From: a virus | Virus record (IMG/VR): IMGVR_UViG_3300028581_000101 | Coordinates: 1 to 38,962 of that record | Reading direction: 5' to 3' (one strand) | DNA: 38,962 nucleotides | Shown: positions 16,746 through 23,530 of the stretch, piece after piece | How the letters are laid out: every line of letters begins with the position of its first letter | Position numbering within the stretch: position 1 is the stretch's first letter | Position numbers and translations under genes: made by a program | Notes under the pieces: model-generated | What the model was told of the DNA's origin: nothing | The model's input: the letters and a program-made list of their open reading frames with translations, nothing else | The model's database searches: none

Positions 16746-17783
16746 TCATAAACCACCATGCACCGAAGACGCTGAAAACATCTGTTTGTTAACGGCCAAC
16801 AGGTCGCCAAAGTCTAGGGCCGAACCACCTCCGGAAAATGTCAGGTAGTCAATTACGTTAATATCTCCTCCGGAACTACCGCCTGCAAACAAGGCGCGTG
16901 TTGAACTGGAGACCCCATTCAAATCAGTTCGCGCCACGGTCAGCGTGCCAAAAGAGGAGGAGTTTCCTGTACTGGCAATTGTTATTGACTGCACGTCTGC
17001 GGTATTCACGCTATCGGGTAAAAGATACCCCCCTCCAAACACTCCGGTTGTGGAGTTTGAACACGCGCCGCCGCTTTTTCTAGAGGAGTTTAAGTCGCCA
17101 AAATTAACAGCATTGCCCGTTGAGGCGATGGTGACGTAGTTAATTGTGTTGAACGTAAGGCCGAGAGAACACGCAAATACCCCCCGAGTTGGAGACGCAA
17201 CCCCACCAAGACCTTCCCACACTTGAGTTAAATCTCCGAAGTCAAGGGCGTTGCCTGTGGAAGCAATCGTGATGTACTCAATAATATTGACGCGACCCGT
17301 TTCCGATTGATCGCCACCAGCAATAATTCCTCTAGTGGAATTAGAACAGCCCCCAAGAATAATTTTTCTACCGCTGCAATCCCCGAAATCCAAGGAGTTT
17401 CCAGTGGTGGCAATCGTCATGTACTGAATGGTGTTGCATAACCCTATGTTGTCGCTGCCAGCAGCCATAATACCTCGGGTAGCAGAAGAAATTGTGCCGT
17501 TTGCGCCCCTTCCTTGCGCTACAGCTAAGTCACCCACGTCAACAGCATTCCCGGTAGTTGCAATAATTACGTATTGAATTACGTTTACCATGCTACCAGT
17601 ATTGCCCCCGGAAAATATTCCAATAGGCGCAACATTCCCCGCAATCGGCCACAGTCCTTGCTGGAGCCAGTACGCCACCTGATCAAGCGTCCACACACCG
17701 GGAGCAGCGCCGTCTTGATACGGCCCAGCAGGAGTTACGGGAACGGGTCTAATGATGCCTGCGTTCCATGAAGAGATTGCCAT
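16746..17783 (-). CDS. Kelch-like six-repeat propeller protein C (putative receptor-binding)
   Basis: 345 residues. A ~50-residue N-terminal region contains 'PGVWTLDQVAYWLQQGLWP', a motif shared with the preceding propeller gene and probably used for attachment. Six repeats of about 50 residues follow, each with 'TRGxxAGG', 'NxIxYxTIAxTGN' and 'DFGDL' elements; repeats 1 and 5 are degenerate ('DVGDL', 'FGTL'). The protein ends 'SVHGGL', a half repeat. The pattern (Gly-Gly, Tyr, aromatic, Leu, Arg) matches kelch blades, so a six-bladed beta-propeller is likely. It starts 2 bases after the previous stop with GGAGG as SD. It is the most diverged of the three and looks more GC-rich. Likely virion fibre or receptor-binding tip. 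Confidence 0.7.
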   Translation of the reverse strand: MAISSWNAGIIRPVPVTPAGPYQDGAAPGVWTLDQVAYWLQQGLWPIAGNVAPIGIFSGGNTGSMVNVIQYVIIATTGNAVDVGDLAVAQGRGANGTISSATRGIMAAGSDNIGLCNTIQYMTIATTGNSLDFGDCSGRKIILGGCSNSTRGIIAGGDQSETGRVNIIEYITIASTGNALDFGDLTQVWEGLGGVASPTRGVFACSLGLTFNTINYVTIASTGNAVNFGDLNSSRKSGGACSNSTTGVFGGGYLLPDSVNTADVQSITIASTGNSSSFGTLTVARTDLNGVSSSTRALFAGGSSGGDINVIDYLTFSGGGSALDFGDLLAVNKQMFSASSVHGGL

Positions 17784-17785
17784 TT

Positions 17786-18697
17786 TTATAAACCTCCGTT
17801 AGCGTTGGAACATCCAGAAGGACTACTATTGGCATTTGCCAATAAATCACCAAAATCAGTTGCATTGCCTGTTGTGGCAATAGTAACGTAGTTAATTATG
17901 TTTGTATTATTGTTAATAGTAAGAACGGCTCTAGTGGTATTAGACGTAGCACTTCCATAAGATGATTGATTTGTTAAATCTCCAAAATCTGTGGCGTTGC
18001 CAGTTGAAGCAATCGTAATGTATTGAATTACATTAGTAGCTGATCCACTACTAATTATGCCCCTTGTTGAAGAACCACACCCAGCCAAACCATAGTCCTG
18101 CGATAATAAATCGCCAAAGTCAGTGGCGTTACCCGTAGTAGCAATGGTAATGTAGTCAATAATATTTGTAGTAGCAGCGCCAGTACCACCAGCAAAAATT
18201 CCTCTTGTTGAAGAAGAACATGAGGCAAGCGTAGACGCGGCTCTTGTCATGTCACCAAAATCAGTGGTGTTTCCAATAGAGGCATACGTAATGTATTGAA
18301 TTACGTTACTACCAACCCCTTCCCCGCCACCTGCAAAAATGCCCCTAGTAGACGAACCGCACCCTGCTGGCCCTTCTGCGTTACCTAATAGATCACCAAA
18401 ATCTGCCGCGTTACCAACAGAAGCAATAGTGACGTAATCCACAACACTACTTCCAGACCCGCCACCAAACACACCTCTTGTTGCTGAAGCGCAGGCGGCG
18501 GTATAACTTCTAGAAACTGTTAAATCGCCAAAATCTGTTGAGTTTCCAGTAGAAGTAATGGTAATGTATTGAATAACATTTGTACCACCACCACCAAACA
18601 AACCAATATCACCAGTTAAAGGCGGTAAAGGCCAATTACCAGCACCCTTGGCTTGATACTGCGCAGTGAGCGTCCAGACACCACTATACGACGGCAT
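17786..18697 (-). CDS. Kelch-like six-repeat propeller protein B (putative receptor-binding)
   Basis: 303 residues. The short N-terminal region 'MPSYSGVWTLTAQYQAKGAG' plus 'NWPLPP' resembles that of protein C. Six repeats follow, each with 'TRGxFAGG', 'NVIQYITIASTGN' and 'DFGDL' (one is 'DFGDM'). The chain begins inside a blade ('GLFGGGG') and ends with the other half of one ('GCSNANGGL'), as in propellers closed by pairing of first and last strands. ATG 18697 follows AGGAGG closely. The terminal Gly-Gly-Leu codons (GGA GGT TTA) form the SD of protein C. Likely a fibre-tip or receptor-binding protein; an alternative is a capsid-surface adhesin. Confidence 0.72.
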   Translation of the reverse strand: MPSYSGVWTLTAQYQAKGAGNWPLPPLTGDIGLFGGGGTNVIQYITITSTGNSTDFGDLTVSRSYTAACASATRGVFGGGSGSSVVDYVTIASVGNAADFGDLLGNAEGPAGCGSSTRGIFAGGGEGVGSNVIQYITYASIGNTTDFGDMTRAASTLASCSSSTRGIFAGGTGAATTNIIDYITIATTGNATDFGDLLSQDYGLAGCGSSTRGIISSGSATNVIQYITIASTGNATDFGDLTNQSSYGSATSNTTRAVLTINNNTNIINYVTIATTGNATDFGDLLANANSSPSGCSNANGGL

Positions 18698-18728
18698 AGA
18701 CGCCTCCTGTGAATTTGTTGTTAGGCAT
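18684..18728 (-). CDS. Possible 14-residue ORF between propeller genes
   Basis: ATG at 18728 overlaps the TGA of protein A (TGATG) and is preceded by GGAGG. It encodes MPNNKFTGGVYAVV and ends with TAG at 18684-18686, overlapping the start of protein B in another frame. Its beginning resembles the N-terminus of protein B ('MPSYSGVWT'), so it may be the remnant of a duplicated start, or a coupling leader that carries ribosomes to the next SD. Confidence 0.3.
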   Translation of the reverse strand: MPNNKFTGGVYAVV

Positions 18729-19921
18729 CAGAGACCTCCGTGGGCGTTAGAGCAGGCGGCAAGGGCGAAATTTGCAAATAACAAATCGCCAAAATCCACA
18801 GCGTTACCAAGTGACGCAATTGTCACGTAAGAAATTACATTGACTTGCGTACTGGTTTGTTGCCCACCACCAAAGGTCGCTCGTGTTGTATTTGCGCATG
18901 CAGCTAACTGTTGATAACTACCTGCAAAAGTCAAATCGCCAAAATCTGCGGCGTTACCAGTAGTCGCAATTGTTATGTAATTAATTGCATTATTGTTACT
19001 GCCAGCTATTAGCCCTCGGGTGCTATTTGAACATGCGGCGGCTTTGTCGTAACCATAAGGTGGTTCAGGTAGATCGCCAAAATCTATTGCGTTTCCAGTT
19101 GTGGCAATAGTAATGTATTGAATTACATTCCTGTCTGCGCTAAAAGTTCTGTCACCCGAAAACACAACCCCCCTTGTAGTAGACGCGCAAGAACTGCAAA
19201 AAGATGTACCAAATAAAAGATCGCCAAAATCTGTTGCGTTTCCTAATGTGGCAATAGTAAGGTATTGGATTACATTAAAGAATCCAGAAGCCTCCCCACC
19301 TGCAAAAACGCCCCTAGTGCTGCTTGAAAGTGCAGTTGGAGCAGTATTTGCAGCAAGCAAATCTCCAAAGTCTTGAGCATTTCCAAGAGTCGCTATGGTA
19401 ATGTAGTCAATTGAATTTACACCGCCACCGCCAGTCAGCCCTCTTGTTGCGGAGGCACAAGCAGCAATTCGGTCTAATGCGGCCACTAAGTCGCCAAAAT
19501 CTGTGGCGTTTCCAGTCGTTGTTATATTAAAGTATTGAATTACATTTACATCGTTACTTCCGTTATTTCCACCAGAATAAATGGCTCGATTACTTGTATC
19601 TTGTGGCGTCACACTCCCACTCGCCGCGCTATACGGCGACGGGCCATACGAGTTCAGCGCCCACACAGCAAACGTGTAAGCTGTGCCGTTGGTCAGGCCA
19701 GACACAGTAACAGGGGACGAGGCAGCCGTTGCGGTAACGTCACCGGGAGTTGAAATAGCGCCATACCCGGTAATAGCCGAGCCACCAACGTTAGCAGGCG
19801 GCGTGAACGCAACAGACGCAGAAGCATCACCACCCGTAGCCGTCCCAATGGTCGGTGCATTAGGGTTATTCAGCGGATCATAAAATGCTGAGATAAACCC
19901 AGAAGGAGGACGTAGTGGCAT
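18728..19921 (-). CDS. Kelch-like six-repeat propeller protein A with fibronectin type III domain
   Basis: 397 residues. The N-terminal ~20 residues ('PLRPPSGFISAFYDPLNN') are followed by a fibronectin type III-like domain at ~22-108 ('APTIGTATGGDASASVAFT', 'GGSAITGYGAIS', 'VSGLTNGTAYTFAVWALNSY'). Six ~50-residue kelch-like repeats follow, with 'SxxTRGVFAGG', 'NVIQYITIATTGN' and 'DFGDL' elements, ending 'ACSNAHGGL'. The repeat region starts at 'RAIYSGG', a half blade matching the terminal half. ATG 19921 has GGGGGG upstream. The gene is followed directly by its paralogue B. FN3 modules in phage tails usually mediate glycan or self contacts. Likely part of a receptor-binding structure. Confidence 0.74.
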   Translation of the reverse strand: MPLRPPSGFISAFYDPLNNPNAPTIGTATGGDASASVAFTPPANVGGSAITGYGAISTPGDVTATAASSPVTVSGLTNGTAYTFAVWALNSYGPSPYSAASGSVTPQDTSNRAIYSGGNNGSNDVNVIQYFNITTTGNATDFGDLVAALDRIAACASATRGLTGGGGVNSIDYITIATLGNAQDFGDLLAANTAPTALSSSTRGVFAGGEASGFFNVIQYLTIATLGNATDFGDLLFGTSFCSSCASTTRGVVFSGDRTFSADRNVIQYITIATTGNAIDFGDLPEPPYGYDKAAACSNSTRGLIAGSNNNAINYITIATTGNAADFGDLTFAGSYQQLAACANTTRATFGGGQQTSTQVNVISYVTIASLGNAVDFGDLLFANFALAACSNAHGGL

Positions 19922-19932
19922 GATGCCCCCCT

Positions 19933-20310
19933 TTAGGCGTTGATCTCTTCCCAGCTTGCATTCACCACAAGGTCGTTAGCCGTGCCAGCCGTTGCACCGA
20001 TGGATTGATTCTCCAGCAAGTAAAACGTAGTGGTTTTGTCGGTCACAATCAATGTAGCATCAGCAGGAACTGAGATTGTTGAAACAATCGGGAAAGCCGT
20101 ACCACCCAAGGCGGCGGCGCTGTACACGTTGATCGTGATGTCAGCGGCGGCTGTACCGTCTACGTTAGCAACGGTGATTGAGTTGATCTTGAAAACTTTA
20201 CCGCTAGATGCGGCATTGCTTACCAAGCTAGTAGCACTGGTGCTACTTAGCGATGTTTGCGAAGAGTTGCCATAAATGGCGGCTACGTTGACAATATTTG
20301 GATTTGCCAT
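19933..20310 (-). CDS. Small beta-rich virion protein
   Basis: 125 residues, almost entirely beta-forming: 'NIVNVAAIYGNSSQTSLSST', 'FKINSITVANVDGTAAADIT', 'FYLLENQSIGATAGTANDLV'. The start 'MANPNIVNV' with the 'L..T....LV.N...SGKV.KIN...V.N' layout matches small structural proteins common in aquatic phage genomes, predicted as one beta-sandwich. ATG 20310 has AAGGAA upstream. It lies between fibre genes, so it may be a fibre-associated or decoration protein. No further function visible. Confidence 0.6.
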   Translation of the reverse strand: MANPNIVNVAAIYGNSSQTSLSSTSATSLVSNAASSGKVFKINSITVANVDGTAAADITINVYSAAALGGTAFPIVSTISVPADATLIVTDKTTTFYLLENQSIGATAGTANDLVVNASWEEINA

Positions 20311-20319
20311 GATGGTTCC

Positions 20320-20637
20320 TTACAGACCGAAAATCATTGAGAAAGCGATGGCTTGACCTTTGGTCGCGCCGCTTGCAGGGGTTGAGAAGCTGAGGTTGCC
20401 AGCGCCATCTGTTGAAACAACTTGACCGCTAGTGCCATCCGCAGTGGGATATTTAAGGCCAGCAGGGTTGTTCATGATGCGTATAACCGTGCCTGATGCG
20501 TTTTCGGCGTACAGGGCCATGTCGGTGTTGGCGATGTTGAAGCCAAGCTCCCCCGGCAACAGGTCAGCCGCCAAAGGCACAGCCGCCCCTGTCGTTGTGC
20601 GATAAAGTTGAATTGGTGTAAAGCCTGCTTGTGCCAT
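20320..20637 (-). CDS. Short fibre-base protein
   Basis: 105 residues from ATG 20637; the open frame continues to 20667 but GGAGGAA and a TAATG overlap with the upstream fibre favour 20637. The N-terminus 'MAQAGFTPIQLYRTTTGAAV' and 'LLPGELGFNIANTDMALYAE' are the classic beginning of phage tail-fibre proteins, a 'PGELxxNIxDxxLY' attachment domain. In many relatives this continues into a long repeat fibre. Here it ends after 'GTSGQVVSTDGAGNLSF' and a short tail, so it is a truncated or split fibre base, possibly working with the 634-residue fibre upstream. Confidence 0.6.
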   Translation of the reverse strand: MAQAGFTPIQLYRTTTGAAVPLAADLLPGELGFNIANTDMALYAENASGTVIRIMNNPAGLKYPTADGTSGQVVSTDGAGNLSFSTPASGATKGQAIAFSMIFGL

Positions 20638-22541
20638 TAGAAAGTTCCTCCTGAGATTCCTGACCATACGGGAGCTGATGCACCCGCCGATGTTAACACC
20701 TGACCTGCTGTTCCAGCCGCAGTAAAGGCGTAAGCTGTACCAGTTCCATAAGCCGCACCGCCTGCTGTAGCAGTTGCAGTTGTGTTTGTGCCACCGTTAG
20801 CGATTGCCACAATTCCCGTAACATTAGATGCTGTACCAGTGGTGTTTTGATTGAGTGTTGGGACATCAGCCACTTGGATTGTGTTCATCACAACATTTGT
20901 GCCATCGCCACGCAAATACGATCCGCTAGTGACTGCACCAGCAAAGGCATTCATTCCTAACTGAGCTGATGTTTGACCAGAGCCGCCATTAGCCAAAGCC
21001 AAGGTGCCAGCCAAAGTAACCGCACCACCAGTTGCGCTAGAGGGGGTCAGACCCGTAGTACCTGCACTAAAAGTCGTCACACCACCAGCAGGGGCTGGTT
21101 GCCATGAGGCTGTTGTGCCGTTAGACGATAAAAGATAACCGTTAGCACCAATTCCCAAGCGGGTAGCGCTGTTAGTACCGTTACCAAGGATCAGGTCACC
21201 AGTTGTGGTGATGGGCGATAAAGCATTGAATGCGGCACCTGCTGTAGTCTGACCCGTTCCGCCATTAAGAATGGCTACAGTACCCGTGACGTTAGCCGAA
21301 TTGCCAGAAATATTGCCAGTGACTTGTGAGCCGGGCAAGCTCAAGGCGCTTAAAGTTGTTAGTGTTGCGTTGGTTGTGGCTGTAATGTTAGCCGCGGTGC
21401 CTGTTGTGTTTTGGTTAAGCGTAGGAACATCGGCAACTTGTATGGTGTTCATCACCACATTCGTTCCGTTACCTCGTAAGTACGATCCACTTGTAACCGC
21501 GCCTGCAAAAGCATTTATTGCCGCTTGAGCTGTGGTTTGACCTGAGCCGCCGTTGGTAAGCGCCAAAGTCCCCGCCAAGGTAATGGCGCCTGTGGATGCT
21601 GTACTTGGCGTAAAACCAGTGGTTCCAGCGGTAAAGCTTGTAACACCACCAGCCGCACCGTTTGCCGCGGCAGTAATCTGACCTTGAGCATTAACAGTAA
21701 TGTTGGCAGAGGTGTAGCTACCAGCGGTCACCGTAGTGTTAGCAATAGAGATTGTGCCCGTTGAGGTGATTGGGCCTCCCGTGAGACCCGTACCCGTAGC
21801 AACAGAAGTTACGCCAGTACCTGTGACGATTGCACCCCAAGCGTTGTTGGCATAGCCCTCAAAGGTTCCTGTTGAGGTGTTGTAGCGAAGCTCACCATTG
21901 TTTGGAATGGCTGGGCGCTCAGCGGTTGTACCAAACGGTAAGGTCACGCCCTCGACGCCGGGCAACTCTGGGTTGCTCGTAATAGCAAACGTAGGGTTAC
22001 CAGAGGAGCCGTTTCCATTGGTTATGGTGATCTGGTTTGCCGTACCCAAAAGGTCACGACCAGACACAGTCGTACCACCACCTGTCATGGCAAGCATACC
22101 TGTGCCAGACAAGCCAGCCACAGAAGCCGCAACACCACTCAGCGCAAATGTTGGGTTACCTGATACGCCATTGCCATCGGTAATGCTTAAACCGTTGCCA
22201 GAGGCTGTCAAAGTACGAGCTACTACTGCGCTACCAGATTTGGCAATAATCCCGTTAGACGCCGTTTCAAGGCTTCCTGAGACAGCGTTTAGGGTGATCT
22301 GTAAGGTAGATTGAGCACCACCATCAACCAAACCAATACCAGTACCGCCAGACAGTGCGCGACTGTTGGCTAGTTGAGGGGTTTGGATAACAGTGAGGTA
22401 CTGATAAGGTTGTGAAGGAGAAGCCGCAATAGCACCTGTCGTAGTTTGTACGGTTTGACCGTTCTGAACGATAGGAACGGACTCTGAACCAGTAATTGCA
22501 CCAGCGGCAGGTAATTGTGTGATCGTTACTTGTGCGGACAT
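20637..22541 (-). CDS. Tail-fibre protein with NGGTGQTTA-type repeats
   Basis: 634 residues, Gly/Thr/Ala/Asn/Val-rich. The N-terminus 'VTITQLPAAGAITGSESVPI' plus 'VQNGQTVQTTTGAI' is a typical fibre attachment region. A shaft of repeats follows: 'LALTNGGSGQTTAQAAINA', 'VAILNGGTGQTTAGAAFNAL', 'LALANGGSGQTSAQ', 'VAIANGGTNTT', with 'TFxAGTTGxTPS' spacers. A ~42-residue block including 'VVMNTIQVADVPTLNQN' occurs twice (repeat features at 20828 and 21392). Ends 'GISGGTF', whose codons include GGAGGAAC, the SD for the next gene. No enzymatic or chaperone domain at the C-terminus. Most likely a trimeric side fibre. Its start is one base after the zinc-ribbon gene stop, with only a weak SD. Confidence 0.75.
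   Translation of the reverse strand: MSAQVTITQLPAAGAITGSESVPIVQNGQTVQTTTGAIAASPSQPYQYLTVIQTPQLANSRALSGGTGIGLVDGGAQSTLQITLNAVSGSLETASNGIIAKSGSAVVARTLTASGNGLSITDGNGVSGNPTFALSGVAASVAGLSGTGMLAMTGGGTTVSGRDLLGTANQITITNGNGSSGNPTFAITSNPELPGVEGVTLPFGTTAERPAIPNNGELRYNTSTGTFEGYANNAWGAIVTGTGVTSVATGTGLTGGPITSTGTISIANTTVTAGSYTSANITVNAQGQITAAANGAAGGVTSFTAGTTGFTPSTASTGAITLAGTLALTNGGSGQTTAQAAINAFAGAVTSGSYLRGNGTNVVMNTIQVADVPTLNQNTTGTAANITATTNATLTTLSALSLPGSQVTGNISGNSANVTGTVAILNGGTGQTTAGAAFNALSPITTTGDLILGNGTNSATRLGIGANGYLLSSNGTTASWQPAPAGGVTTFSAGTTGLTPSSATGGAVTLAGTLALANGGSGQTSAQLGMNAFAGAVTSGSYLRGDGTNVVMNTIQVADVPTLNQNTTGTASNVTGIVAIANGGTNTTATATAGGAAYGTGTAYAFTAAGTAGQVLTSAGASAPVWSGISGGTF
20828..20952 (-). repeat. Long internal repeat, copy 2 (fibre shaft)
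   Basis: Encodes the segment from 'NAFAGAVTSGSYLRG' to 'LNQNTTGTA'. It is almost identical in protein to the copy at 21392-21516 (one Asn/Asp difference in 'RGNGTN' versus 'RGDGTN'), but differs at many third codon positions. Confidence 0.85.
21392..21516 (-). repeat. Long internal repeat, copy 1 (fibre shaft)
   Basis: Partner of 20828-20952, offset by 564 bases in the same gene and frame. Protein nearly identical, DNA clearly diverged at synonymous sites. Confidence 0.85.
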
Positions 22542-22542
22542 A

Positions 22543-22890
22543 TTATGGGCTCAGTTGGTCTAGGTTACCGTTGTTCTCAGGATCCTGAGTATTACCTTCG
22601 GTCGAGATGATGAAGCTACCACCAGTGATACCGTTTTGAGTTGTAACAATGTTGTTGTCATTGGCGGCAACGCTCACGTCAGGACGTGGGAATCTGATCG
22701 TTATTCTCTCAGTTTTTCGGGCTGGAAGTCTATAGGGATCTTTCTCATCTGCACAATTTTGCCCACAGACTTGGAGACCGGGGAAGTTCGGGTCAGGTCT
22801 CATCTCAGCGTGGGGTCTTTTAAACCTGCACCGATCACAAATTGCAATCGATAAGGTCGCCATTCCACGAGTATCAAGAAACATCGGCAT
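22543..22890 (-). CDS. Small zinc-ribbon-like protein
   Basis: 115 residues from ATG 22890, chosen because AGGTGG lies six bases upstream and ATG overlaps the endonuclease TAA; a GTG at 22899 would only add a few residues. The N-terminal half has 'ICDRCRFKRPHAEM' and 'PGLQVCGQNCADEKDPYRLP', i.e. a CxxC and a CxxxC pair about 27 residues apart, likely binding zinc. 'ARKTERITIRFPRPDVS' follows. The pattern C..C, 'D.N.PGL.VC', 'DP..LP.R' is common in small proteins near adaptor and fibre genes of aquatic phages; no role is known to me. The C-terminal part contains 'NGITGGSF', close to the ends of two fibre proteins. Confidence 0.65.
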   Translation of the reverse strand: MPMFLDTRGMATLSIAICDRCRFKRPHAEMRPDPNFPGLQVCGQNCADEKDPYRLPARKTERITIRFPRPDVSVAANDNNIVTTQNGITGGSFIISTEGNTQDPENNGNLDQLSP

Positions 22891-23525
22891 TAGATCCACC
22901 TCGCTTCGGTGATGTGTCGATACTTGCCATTGTGCCGCACATCTTGGTTATTTAACCAGCGGTACAAAGTGCCGTGACGCACACCTATGGAACGAGATGC
23001 CTCCATCATGGATGGATACTCAACGCCGTTGATGACGCATGGTCTCATTGGGTGGCAGTTCTTCAAAGACTCTACGTGCGCCTTTGACAGCTTTTTGCCA
23101 GACAAAGCGGCACTTATACGTGAGCGAACATCTGGCCTGCTCATAGCTTGCTTCAAAGCCACTTTTTGCTTTTCCCGAAGCTCTGGCGTTGCCATAGGAT
23201 TACGGTCGCGCATCATTTGAGCTTTAAAAGTTTTATGAGCTTCGGTATGCCGAAAGCCAGTAGAACCCATACCGCCGTTTGCAATGTTGACCAACTTATG
23301 GCCCATATCACGGAATGTGTCAATCAATGCAATCTCGTGGTCAAACGCCTCTTGCTCAGTGTTCCACTTGGCAAGCACCAAGACTGAAAAACCACCATGC
23401 TTTTCAACGGTACGCTTCCACACAACATTACGCCCGTTTGAACTGTGAGCGCGTTTGGACGATCCTTTACCTATGTAAAAGATTGAACCATCAGGCTTGC
23501 AGTGAGCGTATGTTAAAAACTGCAT
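22890..23525 (-). CDS. GIY-YIG homing endonuclease with C-terminal NUMOD-like DNA-binding region
   Basis: 211 residues. The N-terminal ~85 residues form a GIY-YIG nuclease: 'LTYAH' and 'IFYIGKGSSKRAHS' (YIG at 17-19, catalytic Arg25), 'WKRTVEKHGGFSVLVLAKW', 'EAFDHEIALIDTF' (catalytic Glu64) and 'LVNIANGGMGSTG'. The rest resembles NUMOD-type modules of homing enzymes: 'RHTEAHKTFKAQMMRDRN' (NUMOD3-like) and 'GVEYPSMMEASRSIGVRHGT' plus 'LYRWLN' (helix-turn-helix-like). It cuts at a specific DNA site to spread itself into genomes lacking it. It is a free-standing gene between the adaptor and zinc-ribbon genes, with its own SD (AGGT), and is the clearest mobile element in the window. Confidence 0.88.
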   Translation of the reverse strand: MQFLTYAHCKPDGSIFYIGKGSSKRAHSSNGRNVVWKRTVEKHGGFSVLVLAKWNTEQEAFDHEIALIDTFRDMGHKLVNIANGGMGSTGFRHTEAHKTFKAQMMRDRNPMATPELREKQKVALKQAMSRPDVRSRISAALSGKKLSKAHVESLKNCHPMRPCVINGVEYPSMMEASRSIGVRHGTLYRWLNNQDVRHNGKYRHITEARWI

Positions 23526-23530
23526 ACTTT

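Larger units (their letters stand above)
16746..19600 (-). repeat. Eighteen kelch-like repeats across three tandem genes
   Basis: Each unit is about 150 bases (about 50 residues) and contains the conserved segment TTGNATDFGDL. On the plus strand this appears as a recurrent 'TCGCCAAAATCTGTGGCGTT'-like block followed by a 'GCAATAGTAATGTA'-like block. Six units lie in each of 18728-19921, 17786-18697 and 16746-17783. Segments between conserved blocks vary in sequence and length. Confidence 0.85.

Noticed and set aside
16717-16810. Upstream ATG extension of the coiled-coil gene (start 16810 or 16759)
   Set aside because: It would overlap the propeller gene by up to 65 bases; the TTG at 16717 has AGGAG at proper distance.
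16746-19600. CRISPR-like array (regularly spaced repeats)
   Set aside because: The repeats are coding, in frame, about 150 bases apart and imperfect; no direct repeats of CRISPR size and no cas genes.
16746-19921. Diversity-generating retroelement acting on the propellers
   Set aside because: No reverse-transcriptase-like frame, no template repeat and no adenine-targeted variation pattern visible in the window.
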